64,000 nucleotides of DNA from an uncultured Clostridia bacterium (GCA_934274515.1 CAKQTC010000004.1:62001-126000), one strand, 5' to 3'; numbered from the stretch's first letter, positions 42,783 to 51,813 are shown. The notes: generated by a model from the sequence alone, not told the origin. Numbers and translations are program-made.

Positions 42783-43446
42783 AGTTTTGACTTTATTCCC
42801 TGAAATGTACGACAGTCTTAAAAGCGGAGTTTTGGGCAAAGCGCTCGAAAAAGGTGCATTTAGTTTGGAAATAGCGAATATACGCGACTTTTCCACGGAT
42901 AAACACAAGCGTTGCGACGATTATCCATACGGCGGCGGTGCGGGAATGGTGATGATTCCGCAACCTGCGCACGACTCGATAAACGCTATGGACCCCGAAC
43001 ATAAATGTCGCAGAATTTATCTTAGCCCGAAAGGAGCGACGCTTAATCAAAAAAAAGTCGAAGAACTAGCGACGCTTGACGAGATTTTGTTGTTTAACGG
43101 CAGTTACGAAGGGATTGACCAACGAATTATCGACTTAGACATCGACGAAGAACTTTCCATAGGAGATTACGTCCTTACGAGCGGAGATCTTGCGTCGATG
43201 GTGGTAATAAACGCGGTCGCGAGATATGTTCCCGAAGTTCTCGGTAGCGAACAAAGCACGGACGAAGAGTCGTTTTCCGACGGACTTTTGGAATATCCGC
43301 ATTATACGCGACCGTATGAATTTAACGGGTTGACCGTACCCGACGTATTAATCGGGGGAGACCACGCCGCGGTAGCGCGTTGGAGAAAAGAACAAAGCAT
43401 ACTGCTTACCGAAAAACTAAGACCCGATTTATTGAAAAAGGAGTAA
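42772..43446 (+). CDS. trmD: tRNA (guanine-37-N1)-methyltransferase TrmD (diverged motifs)
   Basis: TrmD methylates G37 to prevent frameshifting. The 224-residue protein keeps the knot fold signature (DDYPYGGGAGMVM near 44, DEESFSDGLLEYPHYTRP near 165), but two normally invariant motifs are altered. The usual CGxYEGxDxR reads NGSYEGIDQR, and the usual TGGEL reads TSGDL. The fold and catalytic Asp region are otherwise kept, so it is probably active. No SD of its own is obvious beyond GAGG-like sequence in rimM. Confidence 0.93.
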   Translation: MKIKVLTLFPEMYDSLKSGVLGKALEKGAFSLEIANIRDFSTDKHKRCDDYPYGGGAGMVMIPQPAHDSINAMDPEHKCRRIYLSPKGATLNQKKVEELATLDEILLFNGSYEGIDQRIIDLDIDEELSIGDYVLTSGDLASMVVINAVARYVPEVLGSEQSTDEESFSDGLLEYPHYTRPYEFNGLTVPDVLIGGDHAAVARWRKEQSILLTEKLRPDLLKKE

Positions 43447-43452
43447 AAGACG

Positions 43453-44292
43453 ATGTTTATACATTGGTTTCCGGGACATATGACGAAAGCGCTTAGGGAA
43501 ATGGAAGCGCAAATTTCAAAAACCGATTGTGTGGTTTACGTCCTTGATTCGAGAATACCCGCGTCGTCCGTAAATCCTGCATACGATTCGATAATTGGAA
43601 ACAAACCGAGATTGTACGTTTTGAACAAAGCCGATTTGGTGCCTCAAAACGAACTAAACAAATGGCGCGATTTTTATTCGTCCGACGGCAATTTATGTAT
43701 CGTTGCAAACTCGACGATTAAAGGCGGAAACAATGTTTTTATATCCGCACTTAACACGCTTGCCGCGCCGATAATCGAAAAATATGCGGCAAAGGGTGTA
43801 AAAAAGACGGTAAGAGCGATGGTTATCGGGGTGCCGAACTGCGGTAAAAGTACGCTAATAAACAGTTTGACGGCAAAAAAACGCACGGTTACTGGCAATC
43901 GTCCCGGAGTTACGCGCGGCCAACAATGGGTAAGCATCGACAAATACGTCGATTTACTAGATACGCCAGGGACGCTTTTCCCTGATTTTTCCGACCAAAA
44001 TAAAGCGGTGGCGTTAGCGATAGCAGGCAGCATAAAAGACGATTTGGTTGATTCGACCGAACTTGCTTACGAAATTTTACGATTTTTGAAAAAAGAATAT
44101 CCCGATAGGCTGCTTGAAAAATATAACCTCGAAACGATGCCGACGAACGACGAAGAACTGCTCGAAGCGGTTGCAAAACGCAGAGGGTTTATCGTAAAGG
44201 GCGGAGAATACGACTCAGAACGTACGTCGAAAGCGATAATACAAGACTTTAGAAAACAGGCGTTCGGCAAAATTATTTTGGAAAAGAGATGA
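43453..44292 (+). CDS. rbgA: Ribosome biogenesis GTPase RbgA (YlqF)
   Basis: A circularly permuted GTPase needed for late 50S assembly. The 279 residues run G4 NKADLV near 56, G1 GVPNCGKST near 129 (Cys where Val is usual), G2/G3 DTPGTLFPDF near 173 and a C-terminal RNA-binding domain. The N-terminus WFPGHMTKALREM is diagnostic. It follows trmD by 6 bp; rplS, which lies between them in Bacillus, is located downstream here. Confidence 0.94.
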   Translation: MFIHWFPGHMTKALREMEAQISKTDCVVYVLDSRIPASSVNPAYDSIIGNKPRLYVLNKADLVPQNELNKWRDFYSSDGNLCIVANSTIKGGNNVFISALNTLAAPIIEKYAAKGVKKTVRAMVIGVPNCGKSTLINSLTAKKRTVTGNRPGVTRGQQWVSIDKYVDLLDTPGTLFPDFSDQNKAVALAIAGSIKDDLVDSTELAYEILRFLKKEYPDRLLEKYNLETMPTNDEELLEAVAKRRGFIVKGGEYDSERTSKAIIQDFRKQAFGKIILEKR

Positions 44293-44897
44293 AAGAAGAA
44301 GTCGATTTGTTAAAATACGAAAGAAAATATACCGCGCTCGGTTACGACCTTATCGCAGGAATGGACGAGGCAGGTAGAGGTCCGCTTGCAGGACCGGTTA
44401 CCGTGGCAGCCTGCGTTATGAATCTTGGCGATATTATCGACGGCGTGAACGACAGTAAGCAACTTACTCCGAAGAAAAGGGATGTCCTTTTCGATAAAAT
44501 CGTAAATTCCGCCATCGGGTACGAAATCGTGGACATCGACAACTTACGAATAGACGAAATAAACATTCTCAATGCGACGAAAGAGGCGATGAGAACTGCG
44601 ATTAAACGACTTTTACCGATTCCGCAAATGTTGCTTGTAGACGCCGTAAAAGAAGAGTTCGGGATACCGTACGAGCCGATAATACACGGTGACGCTTTGA
44701 GTTATTCGATAGCCGCGGCGTCCGTTTTGGCAAAGGTTCATCGTGACAGACTTATGGGAAAATACGCGGAAATATATCCCGAATACGGGTTTGAAAAACA
44801 CAAAGGATACGGAACGAAACAGCACATAGAAGCCTTGAAAAAATACGGACCGTGCCCGATACACAGAAAAACGTTTATAAAAAATTTTTTTGCTTAG
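44289..44897 (+). CDS. rnhB: Ribonuclease HII
   Basis: RNase HII cuts RNA in RNA-DNA hybrids and single ribonucleotides in DNA. The 202-residue protein has GMDEAGRGPLAGPVTVAA near 23 (catalytic Asp-Glu), LLVDAVKEEFGIPY near 117 (catalytic Asp), and HGDALSYSIAAASVLAKVHRDRLM (in part) near 138. It starts by ATGA overlap with rbgA, its usual partner. Confidence 0.96.
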   Translation: MKEEVDLLKYERKYTALGYDLIAGMDEAGRGPLAGPVTVAACVMNLGDIIDGVNDSKQLTPKKRDVLFDKIVNSAIGYEIVDIDNLRIDEINILNATKEAMRTAIKRLLPIPQMLLVDAVKEEFGIPYEPIIHGDALSYSIAAASVLAKVHRDRLMGKYAEIYPEYGFEKHKGYGTKQHIEALKKYGPCPIHRKTFIKNFFA

Positions 44898-44917
44898 AAT
44901 AGCACGAGAAGGGGATT

Positions 44918-45274
44918 ATGGACAAATACGGAACGGGAATAAGCGGAGAAATCGAGGCTAAACAATACCTTGAAAATTCGGGATATAAAGTAATCGAAAC
45001 AAACGTTAATTTTCCCGGAGTAGGCGAACTCGACATCGTTGCAACCGACGGTAACGTTTTGGTTTTCGTAGAAGTAAGAACTCGTTCGGATAACGTTTTC
45101 GGCAATCCGCTCGAAACGGTTACGCCCGCAAAAATTCGTAAAATAGTCGCGGCGAGCAGAAGGTATCTTATGAAGCACAAAGCGCGTTACGGCGCATATA
45201 GATACGACGTAATCGGTATTTTACACGGAAAGATAACGCATATAAAGAACGCCTTTTACGCGTCGTGGCGTTAA
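44918..45274 (+). CDS. yraN: UPF0102 endonuclease-like protein YraN
   Basis: A 118-residue protein of the YraN family with a restriction-endonuclease-like core: GISGEIEAKQYLENSGYKVIE, then GELDIVATDGNVLVFVEVRTR (shown as two motifs, GELDIV and FVEVRTR). Function unknown, commonly next to rnhB. SD GAAGGGG lies 9 bp upstream. No terminator is evident before the rplS promoters. Confidence 0.92.
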   Translation: MDKYGTGISGEIEAKQYLENSGYKVIETNVNFPGVGELDIVATDGNVLVFVEVRTRSDNVFGNPLETVTPAKIRKIVAASRRYLMKHKARYGAYRYDVIGILHGKITHIKNAFYASWR

Positions 45275-45284
45275 AATAAAAAAT

Positions 45285-45313
45285 TTGACATCGAAATATA
45301 TAATTTATATATA
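45285..45313 (+). promoter_or_regulatory. rplS distal promoter
   Basis: TTGACA (45285-45290) is 17 bp from TATATA (45308-45313). The -10 region is a long AT repeat, so the exact box is uncertain. Confidence 0.5.
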
Positions 45314-45328
45314 AACATAAAAAAACAC

Positions 45329-45357
45329 TTGATATTTTTTTTGTGATTTGGTATTAT
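45329..45357 (+). promoter_or_regulatory. rplS proximal promoter
   Basis: TTGATA (45329-45334) and TATTAT (45352-45357) are 17 bp apart with an extended TGG. The start is expected near 45364, at the 5' end of the leader RNA. Confidence 0.75.
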
Positions 45358-45363
45358 AGACTA

Positions 45364-45467
45364 GACTTGCGGCAGTCCTATGCAAGAGAGCGCGATTTTT
45401 GTTTTTTTGTACGCGCTTAAATTTATGCCTTGTATGAATGTCGTTTATATATACTTGGAGGTAAGTC
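45364..45467 (+). ncRNA. Candidate L19 (rplS) leader RNA
   Basis: A leader of about 100 bases precedes rplS. It can form CTTGC/GCAAG (45366-45370 with 45382-45386) and GCGCG/CGCGC (45390-45394 with 45412-45416). The position and the CCTATGCAAGAG segment recall the L19 leader known from Bacillota. Confirmation would need a covariance-model search. Confidence 0.55.
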
Positions 45468-45821
45468 ATGGCAAACATTATTGACGTAATCGAGTCCGAA
45501 GGTTTAAGAAAAGATCTTCCCGATTTCAGAGTAGGAGATACCGTTAAGGTATTCGTTAAGGTTATCGAAGGAACGAGAGAAAGATTGCAAGCGTTCGAAG
45601 GCATCGTTATCGCCCGCAAAAACGGTTCTATCAGAGAAACCTTTACCGTAAGAAGATTGTCTTTCGGAATAGGCGTAGAAAGAACGTTCCCCGTTCATTC
45701 GCCGAAAATCGACCATATCGATATCGTAAGAAAAGGTAAAGTCAGAAGAGCGAAACTTTATTATCTCAGAGGTCGTACCGGCAGAGCCGCTAAGGTTAAA
45801 CAGGCGGGACGTCGCGACTAA
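45468..45821 (+). CDS. rplS: 50S ribosomal protein bL19
   Basis: A 117-residue L19 with FRVGDTVKVFVKVIEGTRERLQAFEG (in part) near residue 20, REGNGSx-type NGSIRETFTVRRLSFGIGVERTFP near 50 and the C-terminal VRRAKLYYLRGRTGRAAKV. It sits at the 30S-50S interface. SD TTGGAGG is 7 bp upstream. In Bacillus it lies within the trmD operon; here it has its own promoters and leader. Confidence 0.97.
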   Translation: MANIIDVIESEGLRKDLPDFRVGDTVKVFVKVIEGTRERLQAFEGIVIARKNGSIRETFTVRRLSFGIGVERTFPVHSPKIDHIDIVRKGKVRRAKLYYLRGRTGRAAKVKQAGRRD

Positions 45822-45841
45822 TAGGTTAAATACTAATTTTT

Positions 45842-45880
45842 ATACAACCGTTCCGCCATTCGGAATGGTTGTATTCGCTT
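45842..45880 (+). terminator. Hairpin after rplS
   Basis: A 14-bp stem (ATACAACC-G-TTCCG with CGGAA-T-GGTTGTAT, one G-T pair) and a CCATT loop. The T-run after it is weak (TCGCTT), so some read-through into the next gene is likely; no separate promoter is visible for that gene. Confidence 0.6.
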
Positions 45881-45906
45881 AAAAAGGACTAGAAGAGGTA
45901 AAAGTA

Positions 45907-48120
45907 ATGAGAAAAACTAAGTTTTTTACGACTGTTCTCGCGATAATGTGCATAACTTTGCTCGTTTGCGTTTTGAGCGGTTGCACAAAAAAATACGAGA
46001 ATATGCTAAATACCGACGACGGCATTTTCCGTTATGAAACTCTTAAAGAGTTAAAAAAAGAGTGGGTACTGAAAACTAAGGACAGTATTACCGACGACAC
46101 TAAAGTATTCACGATGAATGCAGATAAAGACGCCGATAAGTACTCTGTGGAGATTAACACTTCGGATAGCGGTTGGGCTTATATCGGACAGAGAATAAAA
46201 CTCGACGCCGGGCAGTATTACCATATTAAATATAACGTCGATATTTCTAAATTGACTGCGTATACGGCGGGAACTGCCAACGACGGCGTTTTCGTATCGT
46301 TTATCGAAGACGAGGATTTCAACTACCATAAAGGTGAAAATCAGATAGACGAAGCAAAGTTGGACAGTATGCAAATAAGCACCGGCGACAGCGGAGAAAG
46401 AAATTATACGTTTAAGGCAAAAACCACTTGTTACGCTACTATCGCGCTAAGAGTAGGTACGGAGAAAAACCCGACCACCGCGAACGTAACGATAAGAAAC
46501 TTTTCCGTTGAACGTATCTCTGCTAGAGATACTACGCAAAAAGGGTATCACGACTTAGGTTCTTTTTCGAGCGATTACTACGGTATCAAATCGGATTTTA
46601 ACGTATTTTATATTGTAATCGGAGCAATCGCGATTGCGCTTATTTGTTATTTTGCGTATTTCGCTTTCCAAAGACATTTGCATCTTTCCAACCCAAACGT
46701 AAACGGTTATAACGGGTTTCTCGCCAAAATTGCCGACAGCAAATTTATAGGCGTGCTTATCGTTGCAGGAATAGCGGCGCTCGTGCAAATAGTGACAAAC
46801 GTCATATCTACCGCTGTTGCGGCAAATTATAACCATTCCATAATGGGATATAATCTCGAAGGGCTTACCACGCAAGCGATGTTTATTGCCAAATACGGGC
46901 CGAAAGATATGGGATTGTATTTGAGCGAATACGCTTCGACGAATACGCTTACTTATCTTGCCCCCTCGTCGTCCGCGTTGCAACTTTATTTACTCGGTCT
47001 TGCGGGACTTTTCGGAAGAATATTCGAAAAAGCGGGCGGAAGTTACTATGCGACGATGTTCTTTATTCGTTTCGCTTGCACGCTTGCCGACATCGGTACA
47101 GTTATCCTTATATATAATCTCGTAAAAAAATCGGTAGGAAACGTCGGCGGAATGGTCATTGCAGGAATGTATGCCGTTCTTCCCGTAGTATTCGCCACGA
47201 GTTCGGTTTGGGGCTACCTTGACAGCGTAACCGTTTTCCTTATCGTGCTTACCGTTTCGTTTATGTTAAAAAACTATTACGTACCGACTGCGATAACGTT
47301 CTTTGTTGCGTGTATGTTCTCGATGACGGCATTATTCCTTGCTCCTATCGTTTTGTTGTATACGATAATGCAGTGCGTATTGAACAAGAAAAACATCATA
47401 CCCGCGTCGATAATTCTCGTACTGTCGTTCTTTGTATTCTATGCGATTAACGTTCCGTTCGACTATAACTACATTACCGACGGGAAACCGTTCTATTGCT
47501 TTACAAAGGCTTGGAACGAACTCTACAAATCCGCGCTTTATTCGCGTAACGCGTTTAACTTCCAAACCATTCTCGGCAATAACTTTACCGAAATCAGCAC
47601 CGCCTCGATCGTGGTAACGATTATCTTTATATTGTTCTTGCTCGGACTTATCGCGTTTGCGTACTTCAAATTCAAAAACAGAATGAACCTTGTGCTTATG
47701 GGAACTGCGTTTATCAATATGCTTTTCGTATTCGGAAACAATATGAACCCCGTTTCCATGTACGTTTCGCTCGCTTTGATGCTTATTTACGCCGCGCTTA
47801 ATAAAGAAAAGAGAATTTTCTTCAGTTTTGCCGCATTCTCGGTGCTTACGTTCATTAACGTTAGTTATGCAGAACTGTTTGTCGAATACACTTCGACTGC
47901 TATCGGAATTATGGGCAAGACGCCTACGATGTACGTATTTACCGTGTTTGAATTATTGCTTGTGCTTTATTATATTTACATCGTATACGATATAGTAGCC
48001 ACAAGAAAAGTGAGAAGAATTCAACCTATGCCGCTTAATTACGGCGAATGGTTGCACAATCTCGGCAAACGTATCAAGAAGAACTATTACAAACTTGCGG
48101 TAAAAATGCAACGTAAATAA
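45907..48120 (+). CDS. Lipobox-bearing GT-C-like polytopic membrane protein
   Basis: A 737-residue protein with no name I recognise. Its N-terminus is a lipoprotein-type signal with lipobox LSGC (Cys26). Residues 30-215 form a predicted extracellular beta-sandwich resembling a carbohydrate-binding fold (SGWAYIGQRIKLDAGQYYHI). A membrane helix lies near 235-255, followed by about ten more between 280 and 700 and a basic cytoplasmic tail. The segment VWGYLDSVTVF near 433, preceded by many aromatic and small residues, resembles the WGxxDS/T region of GT-C mannosyl-type glycosyltransferases that use polyprenyl-phosphate sugars. A cell-envelope glycosylation role is inference. SD AGAGG is 8 bp upstream. 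Confidence 0.6.
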   Translation: MRKTKFFTTVLAIMCITLLVCVLSGCTKKYENMLNTDDGIFRYETLKELKKEWVLKTKDSITDDTKVFTMNADKDADKYSVEINTSDSGWAYIGQRIKLDAGQYYHIKYNVDISKLTAYTAGTANDGVFVSFIEDEDFNYHKGENQIDEAKLDSMQISTGDSGERNYTFKAKTTCYATIALRVGTEKNPTTANVTIRNFSVERISARDTTQKGYHDLGSFSSDYYGIKSDFNVFYIVIGAIAIALICYFAYFAFQRHLHLSNPNVNGYNGFLAKIADSKFIGVLIVAGIAALVQIVTNVISTAVAANYNHSIMGYNLEGLTTQAMFIAKYGPKDMGLYLSEYASTNTLTYLAPSSSALQLYLLGLAGLFGRIFEKAGGSYYATMFFIRFACTLADIGTVILIYNLVKKSVGNVGGMVIAGMYAVLPVVFATSSVWGYLDSVTVFLIVLTVSFMLKNYYVPTAITFFVACMFSMTALFLAPIVLLYTIMQCVLNKKNIIPASIILVLSFFVFYAINVPFDYNYITDGKPFYCFTKAWNELYKSALYSRNAFNFQTILGNNFTEISTASIVVTIIFILFLLGLIAFAYFKFKNRMNLVLMGTAFINMLFVFGNNMNPVSMYVSLALMLIYAALNKEKRIFFSFAAFSVLTFINVSYAELFVEYTSTAIGIMGKTPTMYVFTVFELLLVLYYIYIVYDIVATRKVRRIQPMPLNYGEWLHNLGKRIKKNYYKLAVKMQRK

Positions 48121-48141
48121 TACGAATTATTGACAAAAAAT

Positions 48142-48173
48142 AAAACTCCGATTGGAAAAATCGGAGTTTTTTT
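48142..48173. terminator. Bidirectional terminator between the GT-C-like gene and tmcAL
   Basis: An 11-bp stem AAAACTCCGAT/ATCGGAGTTTT with a short loop is followed by T-runs on both strands, serving the two convergent genes. Confidence 0.88.
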
Positions 48174-48200
48174 ATGCAGAAATCTATAACAATTATACGA

Positions 48201-49397
48201 CTAAACCAAAAGAAGAGATTTTCCGAAACATTGAGAACGGTTAATTAGATTAAGCGTTCCTTGCGCGCGGAAATCGAGTTTTATAAGAAAACGCAGTGAT
48301 TTATCGACTTTGTTGACGTCGGAATAACGAAGAAGAACATTGTCGCAAGATTTGCTTAGTTCGGTAAGAATATCTTTTCTTAATTTGTTAAGCGTAAGGA
48401 CGTAGACGTGCGGCGGACATTTTACCGCGTCTTCATAGACGTCGCGAGTAATATCGAAAAGAGTATATAGGCAAATACGTTTTATTCTCGCCATAGTGTA
48501 TTTTTTCGTCTTTGCTTTTTCTAAAAACTCGTCGAAAGTAACGGATTCCGCCGCGGCAAGTTTAAGCCTGTTATGTAAACCGCCGGCAACGTCCATATCG
48601 TAGTAATTTTCAAGGTCGTAACCGTTTATCGATTTCATTTTGAAAAGACATAAGTCGTTGAGCGCAAGTCCGTCGCTTTTTATTTGTTTGAGATAATTAT
48701 AACAATACGGATGAACGTATTTTTGTACTTCGTCGAATTGTTCGCGTCTTAGCGCGCGTCTTATCGCGCTGGCAGACGGATATTCTCCGTTAAGTTCGTT
48801 ATCATTATCGTTATTTTCGCGTTTTATCGTATGAAATCTTATATTCAGTCCGAGTTTTTTCGCGGCTCTAATATAACAAATTCCGAGACAATTATTCGGT
48901 GCGTCGAGTACGCCTTTTAAGTCGGAATATTCGGCATTTTGTGCGGAAAAATCGTCCAGGGCGCGCGCATAGGCTTTTGGATAATTGTTTCCTTCCGCAA
49001 GGTAATCGGCAAGAATTTTTTTGAATTCTTCGGGTTCGTTATCGGAAAACGCAGCCGCTTTTTCGAGAAGCGCGACGTCACCGCATTCGCTACCGAAACT
49101 AAGATATTCGACGCTCGGAAGAGCAGAAACCGTCTTTAACGCGCCATATGCAAAGTTATCGGCAGGGGATATGGCGTAAACGAGAGGAAGTTCCACCACC
49201 ATATCCGCACCTAGTCTGGTCGCAAGTTCCGCGCGTTGGTAACGGTCGAGAATCGCCGCGTCGCCGCGTTGCGTAAAAGAACCGCTCATTACGCATATTA
49301 CGGTATCCGCACCGGTTTCTTCACGAGCCTTTTCAATGTGGCGCATATGCCCGTAAGTGAACGGATTGTATTCACATATAATCGCAGTCGTTTTCAT
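48201..49397 (-). CDS. tmcAL: tRNA(Met) cytidine acetate ligase TmcAL (YlbM)
   Basis: TmcAL makes N4-acetylcytidine at the elongator tRNA-Met wobble position using acetate and ATP. The 398-residue protein has a nucleotidyltransferase-type N-terminus IICEYNPFTYGHMRHIEKAR, MSGSFTQRGDAAILDRYQRA near 38 and VVELPLVYAISPADNFAYGA near 66, all diagnostic. The start has AAGGAAA 7 bp upstream on the minus strand. It diverges from pta, which makes acetyl phosphate. Confidence 0.92.
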   Translation of the reverse strand: MKTTAIICEYNPFTYGHMRHIEKAREETGADTVICVMSGSFTQRGDAAILDRYQRAELATRLGADMVVELPLVYAISPADNFAYGALKTVSALPSVEYLSFGSECGDVALLEKAAAFSDNEPEEFKKILADYLAEGNNYPKAYARALDDFSAQNAEYSDLKGVLDAPNNCLGICYIRAAKKLGLNIRFHTIKRENNDNDNELNGEYPSASAIRRALRREQFDEVQKYVHPYCYNYLKQIKSDGLALNDLCLFKMKSINGYDLENYYDMDVAGGLHNRLKLAAAESVTFDEFLEKAKTKKYTMARIKRICLYTLFDITRDVYEDAVKCPPHVYVLTLNKLRKDILTELSKSCDNVLLRYSDVNKVDKSLRFLIKLDFRAQGTLNLINRSQCFGKSLLLV

Positions 49398-49415
49398 AAA
49401 AATTTCCTTTTTCGC

Positions 49416-49443
49416 TTGCTTTATTTTGCAAATGTACTATAAT
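49416..49443 (+). promoter_or_regulatory. pta-ackA promoter
   Basis: TTGCTT (49416-49421) and TATAAT (49438-49443) are 16 bp apart. A second TATAAT (49461-49466) has no matching -35. A small AAAGCG/CGCTTT hairpin (49485-49502) with a T5 tail lies just before the ribosome-binding site and might attenuate expression. An inverted TATAAT (49464-49459) could serve tmcAL on the other strand. Confidence 0.55.
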
Positions 49444-49515
49444 TAAATATGCATTTTAATTATAATCTAAAAAAGAACAAAAATAAAGCGTTTTAACGCT
49501 TTTTACGGAGGGTAC

Positions 49516-50514
49516 GTGTCAAAATTAATGGATTCCATATACGATAAAGCGAAAACGTTGTATAAACATATCGTTTTACCTGAGGGAGAAGAAGAAAGAA
49601 TTATCAATGCGGCTAAAGAAATTACCGCACAGAAAATAGCAAAAATTACGCTTATCGGAAGAAAAGACGTAATTATGGCAAAAGCAGGAAATCTTGACGG
49701 AGTTGAAATTATTGACCCTGCGACGAGCGATAAAACCGAAAAATACATCAATTTGCTTGTCGAACTTCGAAAAGCAAAGGGCATGACGAGAGAAAAGGCG
49801 GAACAACTTGTAATCGGAGATAATCTTTACTACGGTTGTCTTATGGTAAAAAACGGTGATGCGGACGGTATGGTAGGCGGTTCGATAAGAGCAACGGGCG
49901 ACGTTCTTCGTCCCGCTCTTCAAATTATCAAAACAAAGCCCGGCGTGAATACGGTTTCCAGTTGTTTCCTTCTCACGTTACCCGACGAAGCACCCGGTCA
50001 CAATTACGGAAAAGAGGGCGTGCTTGTATTTGCCGATTGTGCTGTCAATATAGCGCCTACGAGTGAGCAACTTGCCGATATTGCCATTGCAAGCAGTGAA
50101 AGCGCAAGAAGCCTTGCCGGAATAGAAGACCCGAAAGTCGCCCTTTTGAGTTTCAGCACAAAAGGTAGCGCGAAACACGAAAACGTAGACAAAGTTACTG
50201 CCGCGCTTGCGGTATTAAAAGAACGCGCGCCGCAACTTTGCGCCGACGGAGAACTGCAACTAGACGCTGCGCTCGTTCCCACGGTAGGCAATCTTAAAGC
50301 GCCCGGGAGTCCCGTTGCAGGGAAAGCCAACGTTTTGATTTTCCCCGATTTGCAGTCAGGGAATATAGGTTATAAACTCGTGCAGCGTTTTGCCGGCGCG
50401 GAAGCGATTGGTCCAGTTTGTCAAGGTTTTGCCAAACCCGTAAACGATTTAAGCAGGGGTTGTAGCGTTGAAGACGTCGTCGGAGTTGTTGCGGTTACCG
50501 CTTTGCAATGCTAA
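49516..50514 (+). CDS. pta: Phosphate acetyltransferase
   Basis: Pta converts acetyl-CoA and phosphate to acetyl phosphate. The 332-residue protein starts at GTG 49516 (GGAGGG just upstream) and shows IVLPEGEEERIINAA near residue 18, GMVGGSIRATGDVLRPALQI near 118 and the catalytic-face LSFSTKGSA and PELQ-type ADGELQLDAALVP near 210-250. ATG 49528 is an alternative start. With ackA 21 bp downstream it forms the acetate pathway giving ATP. Confidence 0.95.
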   Translation: MSKLMDSIYDKAKTLYKHIVLPEGEEERIINAAKEITAQKIAKITLIGRKDVIMAKAGNLDGVEIIDPATSDKTEKYINLLVELRKAKGMTREKAEQLVIGDNLYYGCLMVKNGDADGMVGGSIRATGDVLRPALQIIKTKPGVNTVSSCFLLTLPDEAPGHNYGKEGVLVFADCAVNIAPTSEQLADIAIASSESARSLAGIEDPKVALLSFSTKGSAKHENVDKVTAALAVLKERAPQLCADGELQLDAALVPTVGNLKAPGSPVAGKANVLIFPDLQSGNIGYKLVQRFAGAEAIGPVCQGFAKPVNDLSRGCSVEDVVGVVAVTALQC

Positions 50515-50535
50515 AAAATACGGGAGAGAAAGGAA

Positions 50536-51738
50536 ATGAAAGTATTAGTAATAAACGCAGGCAGCAGTTCTCTTAAATATCAAATTATCGAAATGGACAA
50601 CGAAAGCCGTCTTTGTAAAGGTTTGGTAGAAAGAATAGGAGAAAAGGACGCAAAACTCATACACGAACCTACGGGCGGAGAAAAATTTGAATTCGTCGCT
50701 CCCATTTTCAATCATACCGAAGCGTTACGACTTGTTCTTAAAACTTTACTCGACAAAGAACACGGCGTAATAAGCGACGTTTCCGAAATTAAAGCGGTAG
50801 GACACAGAGTACTTCACAGCGGCGAAGATTTTACCGATAGCGTTCTCATCGACGATACGGTTCTTGCGATCTGCAAAAAGAATATGGTTCTCGGACCTTT
50901 ACATATGCCTGCCAACATTGCATGTATAGAATCTTGCATAGAAGTTATGCCGAAAGGGACGCCTATGGTTGCGGTATTCGATACCGGATTCCATCTTACT
51001 ATGCCTAAATATGCTTATATGTACGGTATTCCTTATGCTGATTACGAAAAATATAAAATTAGAAAGTACGGTTTCCACGGCACGAGCCATAAATTCGTAA
51101 GCGGAAAAGCGAGAGAAATTCTCGGCGAAAAAGCAACGGCGAAAATGATAACCTGTCACTTAGGCAACGGTAGCAGTCTTGCTGCGGTTAAAGACGGAAA
51201 ATGTATCGACACGTCGATGGGACTTACGCCGCTCGAAGGTTTGATCATGGGTACGAGAAGCGGAGACCTTGACCCCGCGGTAGTCGAATTTATGTGTAAA
51301 TGCAAAAATATTTCGGTAAGCGAATGTCTTAACATTCTCAATAAGCAAAGCGGATTTAAGGGGCTTGTCGGTGATAGCGATTGCAGATATCTCTGCATTG
51401 AAGCAGAAAAAGGAAATAGTCTTGCCGTACTTGCGCTGGATATGTTCGCTTACAGAATTAAAAAATACATCGGTTCTTACTATGCCGCGCTCGGCGGACT
51501 CGATTGTATCGTTTTTACGGGCGGAATAGGGGAAAACAGCAAAGAGGCGCGTGCCGTTATCATGAAAGATATGGCACATTTCGGTATCGACTTTGATTTT
51601 GAAAAGAACGATACTTGTAAACGCGGCGAATTTGCGGTGCTTAACAAACCCGAATCGAAAGTTAAAGTAATCGTACTTCCTACGAACGAAGAACTCGTCA
51701 TTGCTCGCGACGCCGTTCGCCTGGGCGGTATTCAATAA
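50536..51738 (+). CDS. ackA: Acetate kinase
   Basis: AckA makes ATP and acetate from acetyl phosphate. The 400-residue ASKHA protein has VLVINAGSSSLKYQII at the N-terminus, FDTGFHLTMP near 145, RKYGFHGTSHKFVS near 172, HLGNGSSLAAVKDGKCIDTSMG (in part) near 202 and FTGGIGENS near 325. SD AAAGGA is 5 bp upstream. Its partner pta precedes it. Confidence 0.97.
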   Translation: MKVLVINAGSSSLKYQIIEMDNESRLCKGLVERIGEKDAKLIHEPTGGEKFEFVAPIFNHTEALRLVLKTLLDKEHGVISDVSEIKAVGHRVLHSGEDFTDSVLIDDTVLAICKKNMVLGPLHMPANIACIESCIEVMPKGTPMVAVFDTGFHLTMPKYAYMYGIPYADYEKYKIRKYGFHGTSHKFVSGKAREILGEKATAKMITCHLGNGSSLAAVKDGKCIDTSMGLTPLEGLIMGTRSGDLDPAVVEFMCKCKNISVSECLNILNKQSGFKGLVGDSDCRYLCIEAEKGNSLAVLALDMFAYRIKKYIGSYYAALGGLDCIVFTGGIGENSKEARAVIMKDMAHFGIDFDFEKNDTCKRGEFAVLNKPESKVKVIVLPTNEELVIARDAVRLGGIQ

Positions 51739-51784
51739 GGATATATAAATAATAATGTTATTTAATAAATTATACGGAAAAAAG

Positions 51785-51813
51785 TTGACATAAATCAATT
51801 TTTTCTATATAAT
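51785..51813 (+). promoter_or_regulatory. rpmF promoter, perfect consensus
   Basis: TTGACA (51785-51790) and TATAAT (51808-51813) are exactly 17 bp apart. The leader is about 35 bases. Confidence 0.85.
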
